Assembly (NCBI GenBank): GCA_949287985.1
Contig: CASEIN010000031.1
Coordinates: 1 to 64,000 of the forward strand
DNA from: Mucispirillum schaedleri
Lineage (GTDB): Bacteria; Chrysiogenota; Deferribacteres; Deferribacterales; Mucispirillaceae
DNA: 64,000 nt
Direction of reading: 5' to 3'
The first letter of the stretch is position 1, and each line of letters begins with the position of its first letter. A program made the position numbers and the translations under genes. Positions 9,214 to 17,448 of this stretch are shown here, one piece after another. The notes under the pieces are model-generated. The model did no database searches and was not told the origin of the DNA. It saw only the letters and a list, made by a program, of their open reading frames with translations.

Positions 9214-9996
9214 ATGGAACTAAACAGCACGCAGGTATATATTGGCACAAGTGGTTATAATTATGATGACTGGAAAGGCACATTTGCACCAAAAGATGTG
9301 GATAATTATGACCTTTTAACACACTATAAAGCAGCCAGACTTAATTTTTTAGAGTTAACATACACTTTCTACCGTATGCCTATGGCAGAAAAAATTGCCG
9401 GAATATGTGACAGATTAGGTGATGATATTAAGCTTTCTATCAGGCTTCATAAATCATTAATGCGTAAAAACCCTAGTAATATAGATATTGATTCTTTTAA
9501 AGAGGGCATAGCACCTGCTTTAGAGCGTGGAATTGCTATTGCACTTTTAGCTGATTTTCACCATTTATTTACAGCAAGCCGTGAAAATTTTGATATACTG
9601 CTTGGTTTAAAAGAAAACTTTAAAGATATACCACTTTTTATAGAGCTTACAAACTCTACTTGGCATAAATCACGTTTTTATGATGATTTTAAAGCCAATG
9701 AAATAGGGCTTTGCACTGTTGATGGGCCATCTTTTAGAGGGTTTGCACCTTATAAGCCAATATGTTCTAATGGTGGTGTTTATTTTAGATTATATGGGAA
9801 AGACCCATTATGGATTAGTGGGCCAGATAAATTTTTAAATTATGATTATTCTGAAAAAGAGCTGCAAAGGTTTTTAAATGATGCAAGAGATGTTTCAGTT
9901 ATGGCAAAAAATATTTTCTTTTCTTTTTGCAATGTGGAGCATGGCTATGCACCTAAAAATGCAGTAGCACTTATGAATATGGTAGAGAATACTTAA
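9214..9996 (+). CDS. DUF72 family protein (YecE-like)
   Basis: The product opens with YIGTSGYNYDDWKGTFAP, the signature of the DUF72 TIM-barrel family. FLELTYTFYRMP and later PLFIELTNSTWH follow, and the length of 260 aa is usual. The biochemical role of the family is unsettled, so none is assigned. The ATG follows AAAGAGGT. It overlaps the next gene by one base (TAATG) and begins an operon with flhX, sppA and comM. Confidence 0.88.
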   Translation: MELNSTQVYIGTSGYNYDDWKGTFAPKDVDNYDLLTHYKAARLNFLELTYTFYRMPMAEKIAGICDRLGDDIKLSIRLHKSLMRKNPSNIDIDSFKEGIAPALERGIAIALLADFHHLFTASRENFDILLGLKENFKDIPLFIELTNSTWHKSRFYDDFKANEIGLCTVDGPSFRGFAPYKPICSNGGVYFRLYGKDPLWISGPDKFLNYDYSEKELQRFLNDARDVSVMAKNIFFSFCNVEHGYAPKNAVALMNMVENT

Positions 9997-10250
9997 TGAT
10001 AAAAAAAGCTACTGCCATAAAAGGTGATATAGAAAAGCATAAAGCGAAAGTTACAGCAGCAGCAAAAGGGTTGCTGGCTGAAGAAATGATAAAAATTGCA
10101 AAAGAGCATAATATCAAAATTCATCAAGATGAAAATTTGGCAGAAGTTTTATCTACTTTAGAAGTATATGAAAATTTAGATGATGATTTATATGAAGCAG
10201 TTTCTCAAATATTGCAGGAACTATATATAATAAATAAAAATTTGCCTTAG
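9996..10250 (+). CDS. Orphan FlhB cytoplasmic-domain protein (FlhX-like)
   Basis: The 84 residues match the C-terminal (FlhB-CC) domain of the flagellar/type III export switch proteins. Shared features are KGLLAEEMIKIAKEHNIKI, then ENLAEVLSTLEV, then YEAVSQILQELY. The autocleavage motif NPTH and the membrane domain of full FlhB are absent. In Helicobacter a similar protein, FlhX, can replace the cleaved FlhB domain. Here it probably contributes to flagellar export or is a stand-alone homologue. It is coupled to the DUF72 gene and is 17 bp from sppA. Confidence 0.82.
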   Translation: MIKKATAIKGDIEKHKAKVTAAAKGLLAEEMIKIAKEHNIKIHQDENLAEVLSTLEVYENLDDDLYEAVSQILQELYIINKNLP

Positions 10251-10267
10251 ACATTTAGGAGAGATAT

Positions 10268-11128
10268 ATGAAAAAATGGATAAAAATAGTAGTTGCAGTA
10301 GTGATAGTGCTTATATTTATTAGGGCGTTAGCAGTTATGGCTGGATTATCTGGCACTAGTGTTGGTATAACTTCCCCATCTATTGCAGTTATGGATATAA
10401 GTGGTCAAATATTTGACAGCAAAAGCACCATAGAAAAGCTTAATGAATATAAAGATAATCCATTAGTAGAAGGTGTTATTATTAGGGTTGATTCTCCCGG
10501 TGGAGCTGTTAATCCAAGTATGGAAATATATAACCATATACTAACTCTTGGCAAGCCTGTATATGCAGCTATGGGTTCTGTGGCAGCTTCAGGTGGTTAT
10601 TTAATTGCTTTAGGTGCTGATACAATATATGCAGAACCATCTACAATAACAGGCAGTATTGGTGTTATAATGAACTTAGTAAACACTCAAGAGCTTATGG
10701 ATAAAATCGGTATCGAAAGTGTAGTAATAAAAAGTGGTGAATTTAAAGATGCAGGCAGCCCAAGCCGTCCTATGACAGAAAAGGACAGGGAAGTATTAAA
10801 TGCTGTGCTTATGGATATGTATAACCAGTTTGTAGATATAGTAATAAAAAGGCGTGGTCTTTCTAAAGAGAAAGTGCTTGCTTTAGCAGACGGCAGAATA
10901 TACACAGGCAACATGGCACAAAAGGAAGGGCTTGTAAACCATATTGGTTCATGGCGTAAAGCATATGAAGATATGAAAGAGAAATTAAATAAACCAAATT
11001 TAATGCTTTATGAAGAGCCAAAAGAAAAAACTATGCTTGAAAAATTAACAGAGGCCACTTCCCGCACAGAGTTAAATAAAATATTGACTACAAAAACAGG
11101 CTTCTTTTATATGGCGGAAATATATTAA
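10268..11128 (+). CDS. sppA: Signal peptide peptidase SppA, short (36 kDa) form
   Basis: This is a membrane-bound serine protease that digests cleaved signal peptides. There is an N-terminal transmembrane helix (residues about 5-25), then an S49 domain. The nucleophile is in GSVAASGGYL (Ser about 108) and the general-base lysine is in SGEFKDAGSP (Lys about 160). The protein contains only one S49 domain (286 aa), the usual form outside enterics. The ribosome site is AGGAGAG, and the stop shares a base with the start of comM. Confidence 0.93.
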   Translation: MKKWIKIVVAVVIVLIFIRALAVMAGLSGTSVGITSPSIAVMDISGQIFDSKSTIEKLNEYKDNPLVEGVIIRVDSPGGAVNPSMEIYNHILTLGKPVYAAMGSVAASGGYLIALGADTIYAEPSTITGSIGVIMNLVNTQELMDKIGIESVVIKSGEFKDAGSPSRPMTEKDREVLNAVLMDMYNQFVDIVIKRRGLSKEKVLALADGRIYTGNMAQKEGLVNHIGSWRKAYEDMKEKLNKPNLMLYEEPKEKTMLEKLTEATSRTELNKILTTKTGFFYMAEIY

Positions 11129-12654
11129 TGTTTGCAAAGATAAATTCATCTTACCTTTATGGAATAAGCGGGGTAGGTGTGGAGGTGGAGTGTGATGTAT
11201 CCTCCTATGGTCTGCCCTCCTTTTCTATAGTTGGTTTAGGTGATAGTGCCATAAAAGAAAGTAAAGACAGGGTGAAATCTGCACTAAAAAATTTAGATTA
11301 CAATTATTTTACTCACCCAGTAACCATAAACCTTGCCCCTGCTGATATGAAAAAAGATGGCAGCCATTTTGACTTACCTATTGCCATATCCATATTAAAA
11401 GCTGTTGGTATAATAGAAAATAATACTGATGACTGCCTTATTATAGGCGAGCTTTCCCTTGATGGTAAATTAAGAAGTGTATCTGGTGTATTATCCATGG
11501 TAGAATATGCCACTTCATGCAACATAAAAAGAATAATACTGCCAGAAGGAAATATGCAGGAAGCATCATTAATACCTGAAGCAGAAGTATATGGCTTTAA
11601 TGAGCTTTCAGATGTAATAGGTTTTTTTCGTGGTGATATTAAAAAAGAGCCTTATATAAATAATGAAGAAAGCAGTGAATTAAGCAATGTATTTTACGAT
11701 GCAGATTTTAAAGATGTGCGTGGTCAGTTTCAGGCTCGCAGGGCAGCAGAAGTTTCTGCATGTGGAATGCATAATTTTATAATGATAGGAAGCCCCGGCA
11801 GTGGTAAGACTATGATAGCCAGGCGTATTCCATCTATTTTACCACCTATGACACTGCAGGAATCATTAGAATGCACAAAAATCCATTCTGTAGCAGGCTT
11901 AATTAAAGATAGTGGTTCGTTAATTAAAAAGCGTCCATTTATAAGCCCCCACCACACATCAAGTAATATTGCCATTATTGGTGGCGGCTCAAAGGCAAGC
12001 CCGGGAAATGTAAGCCTTGCCAGTGGCGGCATACTTTTTTTAGATGAAATGCTTGAATTTTCAAGAAGCGTATTAGAAGTATTAAGGCAGCCTATGGAGG
12101 ACAGGTTTGTAACTATTGCACGAGCTGGCAGAACTGTAACTTACCCTGCAAAATTTATGTTAATAGGTGCTATGAACCCATGCCCTTGCGGATATTTGGG
12201 AGATAATAGAAAGCAGTGTACCTGCACTCAAAATATGATAGAGCGATATAGAGCGAAGCTGTCTGGGCCTATGCTTGACAGGATTGATTTAATATCACGG
12301 GTGGAAGCAGTAGAATATAAAGATTTAATGGATATAAAAGAGGGAGAGCCTTCTGATATTATAAGGCAGCGTGTAATGCAGGCCCATGAAATACAGGCAC
12401 ACCGTTTTAAAAATGAAAATATTTTATATAATTCTGAAATGAATGAAAGTATGGTTAGAACTTACTGCCTTTTAGATGATGATGCACAAAAAACTATAGA
12501 AATAGTTATGAATAAATATAACATATCTGCAAGAAGTTATTCAAAAATTCTAAAAACATCAAGGACAATAGCAGATATGGCCCTTAGCGATAAAATCACA
12601 AAAACCCACGTTTTAGAAGCATTTCAAATGAAACTTCCAGATAGCACATTATAA
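11128..12654 (+). CDS. comM: YifB/ComM family Mg-chelatase-like AAA+ ATPase
   Basis: The N-terminal Lon-like fold (about 1-180) carries PADMKKDGSHFDLPIAI. The AAA+ core has Walker A GSPGSGKT at about 221-228 and Walker B GGILFLDEM. A cysteine-rich CPCGYLGD...CTCTQ insert and GPMLDRIDL follow, all typical of ComM. ComM is a hexameric helicase that drives branch migration during integration of transforming DNA. The full family length (508 aa) is present. It ends the operon begun by the DUF72 gene. Confidence 0.93.
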   Translation: MFAKINSSYLYGISGVGVEVECDVSSYGLPSFSIVGLGDSAIKESKDRVKSALKNLDYNYFTHPVTINLAPADMKKDGSHFDLPIAISILKAVGIIENNTDDCLIIGELSLDGKLRSVSGVLSMVEYATSCNIKRIILPEGNMQEASLIPEAEVYGFNELSDVIGFFRGDIKKEPYINNEESSELSNVFYDADFKDVRGQFQARRAAEVSACGMHNFIMIGSPGSGKTMIARRIPSILPPMTLQESLECTKIHSVAGLIKDSGSLIKKRPFISPHHTSSNIAIIGGGSKASPGNVSLASGGILFLDEMLEFSRSVLEVLRQPMEDRFVTIARAGRTVTYPAKFMLIGAMNPCPCGYLGDNRKQCTCTQNMIERYRAKLSGPMLDRIDLISRVEAVEYKDLMDIKEGEPSDIIRQRVMQAHEIQAHRFKNENILYNSEMNESMVRTYCLLDDDAQKTIEIVMNKYNISARSYSKILKTSRTIADMALSDKITKTHVLEAFQMKLPDSTL

Positions 12655-12718
12655 AACATATTTATATTTTTTAAAATACAAATGTGTATGAATTGTATGT
12701 AAAATAATAAGTAATTTA

Positions 12719-12780
12719 TTGACAAATGTAAGGTCATATGTTAATCCTATAAAAATCATATGAATTTGAAGTTATATGAC
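12719..12780 (+). promoter_or_regulatory. Candidate glpT promoter/operator region
   Basis: A perfect TTGACA is followed by three copies of a TCATAT/TTATAT half-site (GTCATATG, TCATATGA, GTTATATGAC), the outer two inverted relative to each other. The -10 box is unclear. The repeated half-sites upstream of glpT suggest a binding site for a regulator, whose identity is unknown. Confidence 0.3.
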
Positions 12781-12849
12781 TATGTAATGTTCTATTTTAG
12801 TATTTATATTTTAAATAAGGTCTTTATTTATTAAATGTAGGAGGCACTT

Positions 12850-14202
12850 ATGATAAGTATTTTCAAACCAGCTCCTCACATAGAGCGAGTTCCAGATGAC
12901 CAAGTAGACCTTTTATACAGGCGGTTACGTATTCAAGTGTTTATAGGTATCTTTGTAGGTTATGCTGCGTATTATTTTATACGTAAGAATTTTGCACTTG
13001 CCATGCCAGATTTAGCTAAAGAATATGGCTACAGCAATCAAGAGTTAGGTTTTGCATTAGCAGCTATTTCAATAGCTTATGGAATATCTAAGTTTATAAT
13101 GGGCTCATTTTCTGACAGGGCAAACCCAAGGTATTTTTTACCAGCAGGTCTTATAGCTGCATCTTGCATAATGCTTATCATGGGTTTTGCAGACTGGGCA
13201 TTATCATCAGTATGGATAATGTTTGTACTGCTTTTTATATCTGGCTGGTTTCAGGGAATGGGCTGGCCTCCATGTGGCAGGACAATGGTGCACTGGTGGT
13301 CACATAAAGAGCGTGGAACAGTTGTATCTTTTTGGAATGTAGCCCACAATGTAGGTGGTGGTTTACCTGCCATATTTTTTATGTTAGGTATGTATCTTTT
13401 TAATGACTGGCGTTCTGCTTTTTATATGCCTGCTTTTTTTGCAATACTTGTAGCTCTTATTGCATTTATATTAATGAGGGATACTCCACAGTCATGCGGT
13501 TTGCCACCTGTAGAAGAATATAAAAATGATTATCCACCTGATTATAATAAAGAAAGCTCTGAAAAAGAATTATCAGCAAAAGAAATATTTATGCAGTATG
13601 TTTTTCCAAATAAACTTTTGTGGTATATAGCATTTGCAAATGTATTTATATACTTAATTCGCTATGGTGTTTTAGACTGGTCACCAAAGTATTTAAGTGA
13701 AGCAAAACACTTTACAATGGATAAAAGTTCATGGTCATATTTCTTTTATGAATATGCAGCAATACCGGGCACATTACTGTGTGGCTGGATGAGTGATAAG
13801 ATATTTAAAGGCTCAAGAAGTATTACAGGCATATTTTTTATGGTGCTTGTAACAATAGCTATAGTAGTATTTTGGTTAAACCCAGCAGGCAATACACTAG
13901 TTGATTCTATATGTATGATAGTAATAGGCTTTTTAATATACGGCCCTGTAATGTTAATTGGTTTATACGCTTTAGAGTTAGCACCTAAAAAAGCAGCAGG
14001 AACAGCGGCAGGGTTTACAGGTTTATTTGGCTACCTTGGTGGCTCTGTGGCAGCAAGTGCAGTTATAGGTGCTTTAGTTGACAGGTATAGCTGGGACGGA
14101 GCATTTATACTTATGATAGCAGGCTGTATTTTATCTATATTACTGCTTTTTATTACATTTTTAAGTGAGAAAAAACAAAAAGCAATAAACAATACACTTT
14201 AA
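12850..14202 (+). CDS. glpT: Glycerol-3-phosphate/phosphate antiporter
   Basis: This inner-membrane MFS antiporter brings in glycerol 3-phosphate in exchange for phosphate. It matches E. coli GlpT from the first residues ([10 protein letters not shown]) through long identical blocks such as [39 protein letters not shown] and [19 protein letters not shown]. The two phosphate-binding arginines are in FIRKNF and YLIRYG. Twelve membrane segments are expected. The ribosome site is TAGGAGG. The unusually high similarity to enteric GlpT, shared by the next gene, suggests acquisition as a pair. Confidence 0.96.
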   Translation: MISIFKPAPHIERVPDDQVDLLYRRLRIQVFIGIFVGYAAYYFIRKNFALAMPDLAKEYGYSNQELGFALAAISIAYGISKFIMGSFSDRANPRYFLPAGLIAASCIMLIMGFADWALSSVWIMFVLLFISGWFQGMGWPPCGRTMVHWWSHKERGTVVSFWNVAHNVGGGLPAIFFMLGMYLFNDWRSAFYMPAFFAILVALIAFILMRDTPQSCGLPPVEEYKNDYPPDYNKESSEKELSAKEIFMQYVFPNKLLWYIAFANVFIYLIRYGVLDWSPKYLSEAKHFTMDKSSWSYFFYEYAAIPGTLLCGWMSDKIFKGSRSITGIFFMVLVTIAIVVFWLNPAGNTLVDSICMIVIGFLIYGPVMLIGLYALELAPKKAAGTAAGFTGLFGYLGGSVAASAVIGALVDRYSWDGAFILMIAGCILSILLLFITFLSEKKQKAINNTL

Positions 14203-14218
14203 TTCATACCCATACCTC

Positions 14219-14272
14219 ATATGCTCTGGTATATTATAATATTAAATTATATATACTGGAGCATATTTCTTT
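14219..14272 (+). terminator. Possible terminator between glpT and glpQ
   Basis: ATATGCTC and GAGCATAT pair, with an inner GTATAT/ATATAC helix separated by a symmetrical TG mismatch, followed by TTCTTT. It is an imperfect terminator and may only reduce read-through into glpQ. Confidence 0.4.
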
Positions 14273-14326
14273 ACAAGTCCATATAATCATTCTATTATAA
14301 TGTAGTAATATTAGGGGATAAGCGTT

Positions 14327-15355
14327 ATGGAAAAAATAGTTATTGCCCACCGTGGAGCAAGTGGATATTTACCAGAGCATACTTTAGAATCAAAAGCATT
14401 AGCATATATGATGGGGGCAGATTATTTAGAGCAGGATTTAGCTATGAGTCGTGATGATTGCTTAATAGTAATACACGATATATATCTAGACAGGCTGACA
14501 GATGTAGCAGAAAAATTTCCTGAAAGAATAAGGGCTGATGGCAGATTTTATGTAATAGATTTTACATTGGAAGAATTAAAATCACTAAATTTTAGTGAAG
14601 GGTTTATAATAGAAAAGGGGCAAAAAGTTCAGGAATATAAAAACCGTTTTCCTATGTTTACATCTACTTTTAAACTGCATACCTTTGAAGAAGAAATAGA
14701 GTTTATTCAAGGTTTAAATAAAACTATGGGAAAAGATGTGGGAATATATGTGGAAACAAAAGCCCCATGGTTTCATAAGCAGCACAATAAAGATATATCA
14801 AAAGCTACATTGGAAGTATTAAAAAAATACGGCTATACTAAAAAGGAAGATAAAGTATATTTCCAAACTTTTGACTATCCTGATTTAAAATATGTACGGG
14901 AAACTCTTTTTCCACAATATAATATTGATGTAAAAACTATACTTTTATATGCTTATAATGACTGGCATGAAACATATGAATATAAAGAGGGTAAGTGGCA
15001 GCTTTTTGATTATGAACCATTAATGACATTTGATGGTATGAAAGAAGTATCTCGCTATGCAACAGGCACAGGTCCAAGCTATGATATGATAATAGATAAA
15101 GATAAATCGAAACAAGGCAGCATTGTTATTACTGATTTTGTAGCAAATACTCATAATAATAATATGATATGCCACCCATACACCGTTAGAAAAGATAAAC
15201 TGCCGCACTATGTTACTTCTGTTGATGAATTATATGATGCACTTTATTTTAAAGCAGATGTTGATGGGCTTTTTACTGATTTTACAGATTTAGCAGTAAA
15301 TTTCCTAAAAAACAAAATACAAAAGCTAGCTTTTACCAATATGCATTTTAAATGA
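14327..15355 (+). CDS. glpQ: Glycerophosphodiester phosphodiesterase
   Basis: The enzyme hydrolyses glycerophosphodiesters to glycerol 3-phosphate plus an alcohol. GDPD motifs are IAHRGASGYLPEHT at residues 5-18 and ADYLEQDLAMSRDD with the downstream HD (IVIHDIYLDRLTD). The body follows E. coli GlpQ closely (KAPWFH, VLKKYGYTKKEDKVY, HPYTVRKDKLP, GLFTDF). Unlike E. coli GlpQ it has no signal peptide: the mature sequence begins directly at the ATG, behind a GGGGATAA ribosome site, with a stop shortly upstream in frame. It is therefore probably cytoplasmic, and glpT next door would handle the product or substrate pool. Confidence 0.95.
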   Translation: MEKIVIAHRGASGYLPEHTLESKALAYMMGADYLEQDLAMSRDDCLIVIHDIYLDRLTDVAEKFPERIRADGRFYVIDFTLEELKSLNFSEGFIIEKGQKVQEYKNRFPMFTSTFKLHTFEEEIEFIQGLNKTMGKDVGIYVETKAPWFHKQHNKDISKATLEVLKKYGYTKKEDKVYFQTFDYPDLKYVRETLFPQYNIDVKTILLYAYNDWHETYEYKEGKWQLFDYEPLMTFDGMKEVSRYATGTGPSYDMIIDKDKSKQGSIVITDFVANTHNNNMICHPYTVRKDKLPHYVTSVDELYDALYFKADVDGLFTDFTDLAVNFLKNKIQKLAFTNMHFK

Positions 15356-15469
15356 TTATAAGAAAATGCTTGATTATTCTTTAAAACTTATATACAATCA
15401 AACCAGTAAAAAATATTGTATATATAAGTAATAACCATTTTGCATTTAAGATGCATATTGGAGTAAGTA

Positions 15470-16648
15470 GTGAGATTTATTAAAAGAACTCTTGAAAACG
15501 TATTAAAATCATCACCAGCAGATAAGTATATATTAGTTACAGGCATGGGTGAATGTGGAAAATCTACTTGCACCTTATCTGTATATGAAAAATACGGTAT
15601 TATTTCACTACATAATATTAAAGCATTAACTTTATTATCAAATAATCCTAAAGAGTTTTTCATAAAATACCCTGCTCCGTTAATAATAGATAATATGGAG
15701 GAAGGTTTATCATTATTAGACCATTTAGAAAAAATAATACCGTTAATTTTTATTTCAGACAGCGATGCTTCTGCCATAAAAAGTAAATTATCAGACAATG
15801 TTATAGTTTATAACCTGCATGGGTTTTCTGTATATGAACTTGCAAATATGGGACATATGCAAAAACCTTATTTACCAGCTGAGAAGTTGCCGGGTATCAT
15901 AAGCAAAAAAAGTTTAAATTACACATACCAGTTAATATGGCGTGGTTTTTCCCCAGAAGCTGCCATACTAGATAATAATAAGCAGTGGGATAATGTAATA
16001 AATAATATAGTGGAGAAGTTAATTAAAAATAATATTATGGGGCGTATAAATTTTGGTAGCAAACTTATATTTTTAAATTTTTTAAAAGAGCTTATTTTAT
16101 ATATGGGTAGAGAATTAAATATTTCAGAGCTGGCAGAGAAATTAAATATGGCACCAAATACAATAAAAAGCTGGATATCTATTCTTGAAAATATAAATTT
16201 TATATATCTTTTACAGCCATATAGTATGGATAACAATAGGCGTTACATTAAAACACCAAAGCTTTATGTGGAAGATACAGGTATAGCAGCATGGCTTTTA
16301 TCTTTAGATACGCCAGAAAAACTTGAGCAGTCAGATATGAACGGTAAGTTTTTTGAAAATTTTGTAGTAATGGAGATAGTAAAAAGCTACCACCACAATG
16401 GAAAAGAATGCAGGCTTTATCACTACAGGGATAATTTAAAGGTAAAGATAGATTTATTAGTGGAAGATGATAATTATTTATATCCAGTAATAATAAGTAG
16501 CACTCAAAACCCTGTAAAAGAAATGGCAGAGCCTTTTCAAAAAGCATTAATACATAAACAAAAAGGTTATGGCAACATAATCTGTTTAGTAGATAAATCA
16601 AAAAAGCTGGATAATTATGTTTCAGCAGTATCAATATGGGAGATATAG
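15470..16648 (+). CDS. Orphan AAA ATPase with DUF4143 C-terminal domain
   Basis: The P-loop is GMGECGKST near residues 24-32 and the Walker B-like strand is APLIIDNMEE, with Asn after the Asp where most homologues have Glu. A helix-turn-helix-like segment (ISELAEKLNMAPNTIKSWIS) and the YHYRDNLKVKIDLLVE nuclease-fold region follow, as in DUF4143 proteins. Such ATPases are widespread and variable between strains, and their role is unknown. The start is GTG with TTGGAG upstream. The next gene follows by 9 bp. Confidence 0.85.
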   Translation: MRFIKRTLENVLKSSPADKYILVTGMGECGKSTCTLSVYEKYGIISLHNIKALTLLSNNPKEFFIKYPAPLIIDNMEEGLSLLDHLEKIIPLIFISDSDASAIKSKLSDNVIVYNLHGFSVYELANMGHMQKPYLPAEKLPGIISKKSLNYTYQLIWRGFSPEAAILDNNKQWDNVINNIVEKLIKNNIMGRINFGSKLIFLNFLKELILYMGRELNISELAEKLNMAPNTIKSWISILENINFIYLLQPYSMDNNRRYIKTPKLYVEDTGIAAWLLSLDTPEKLEQSDMNGKFFENFVVMEIVKSYHHNGKECRLYHYRDNLKVKIDLLVEDDNYLYPVIISSTQNPVKEMAEPFQKALIHKQKGYGNIICLVDKSKKLDNYVSAVSIWEI

Positions 16649-16657
16649 AGGAAAATT

Positions 16658-17158
16658 ATGAGAAATAGTATTATTTTAGTAGCAGCATTAATTATTATGT
16701 CAGGCTGTATGGCTGAAAAATCAGTTAGTAAAACAAAGGAAGTTCAAAGAACTCAATATGCAAAAAGCAGTATTAGTAAAGTATATACCCCAAAAAATGA
16801 GATAATTGAATATGTAGGAAATAATAATAAAAGTAGTGTGGTTTATAATGTGAATAGAAGTATATTTACATACAGCATTAAATCAGCAGGCAGGAAGCAG
16901 ACTATAAAATTAAGTGGTTTAGCTGGACTTATAGATATTAATGGTAATCTATACTATACTGATTACAGGTCAGATAAAATAAAGACAACTAACTGTATAT
17001 ATGATGCAGGCACAAGAAATATTGTTATTAATTCTAATTCGGAATGTATAGTAGAAATGTATATTAAGATTGATAATATGCCAAAAATAGAAAATATAAA
17101 ATCCATTACATATATATCAGATTTGGGCAGCATTCCTTTAAAACAGATAATACGTTAA
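16658..17158 (+). CDS. Hypothetical lipoprotein
   Basis: The first 17 residues are a lipoprotein signal ending at the lipobox MSGC. The mature part is a Ser/Lys/Asn-rich linker followed by a beta-rich domain with two cysteines (TTNCIY and SECIVE). I recognise no family. The ribosome site is GAGGAAAA. It sits just after the ATPase gene and is closed by a strong terminator, so the two may be co-transcribed. Confidence 0.78.
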   Translation: MRNSIILVAALIIMSGCMAEKSVSKTKEVQRTQYAKSSISKVYTPKNEIIEYVGNNNKSSVVYNVNRSIFTYSIKSAGRKQTIKLSGLAGLIDINGNLYYTDYRSDKIKTTNCIYDAGTRNIVINSNSECIVEMYIKIDNMPKIENIKSITYISDLGSIPLKQIIR

Positions 17159-17180
17159 ATACTATTATATATTATCTATT

Positions 17181-17210
17181 AAAGCCTAATAAAATTATTA
17201 GGCTTTTTTT
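17181..17210 (+). terminator. Rho-independent terminator
   Basis: AAAGCCTAAT and ATTAGGCTTT form a stem around an AAATT-type loop, followed by seven Ts. It ends the ATPase-lipoprotein unit. Confidence 0.88.
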
Positions 17211-17279
17211 GTTTAAGCATATATATTCTATATAAATATAATATTTAAAAAATCCATAAAATTTTTTTAAAAAAAGTTC

Positions 17280-17306
17280 TAAAGTTTTATAAAGTCATAC
17301 CGATAA
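17280..17306 (+). promoter_or_regulatory. Sigma-28 (FliA) promoter of flagellin
   Basis: TAAAGTTT is followed after exactly 11 bases by ACCGATAA. The known sigma-28 consensus is TAAAGTTT-N11-GCCGATAA, so only the first base of the -10 differs. This places the flagellin gene in the late flagellar class. Confidence 0.9.
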
Positions 17307-17312
17307 GTAAAA

Positions 17313-17332
17313 TATCAGCAGGGAAGCTGATA
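17313..17332 (+). promoter_or_regulatory. Flagellin leader hairpin with GGGA loop (candidate CsrA site)
   Basis: TATCAGC and GCTGATA form a perfect 7-bp stem with loop AGGGAA, located at the predicted start of the flagellin transcript. The ribosome site further down reads AGGGAGGA. Two ANGGA motifs, one in a hairpin loop and one over the ribosome site, match the layout CsrA uses on Bacillus hag mRNA. No CsrA or FliW gene is in the window. Confidence 0.5.
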
Positions 17333-17448
17333 GAAAAAGTTTAAGATTTTTAAAAAAAATCCTAAAGTAAAATTGATAATTTGACGAAATAGGAAATATA
17401 AACACCATACATGGTTGGTACTCTATTGAGTAAGTCAGGGAGGACACG

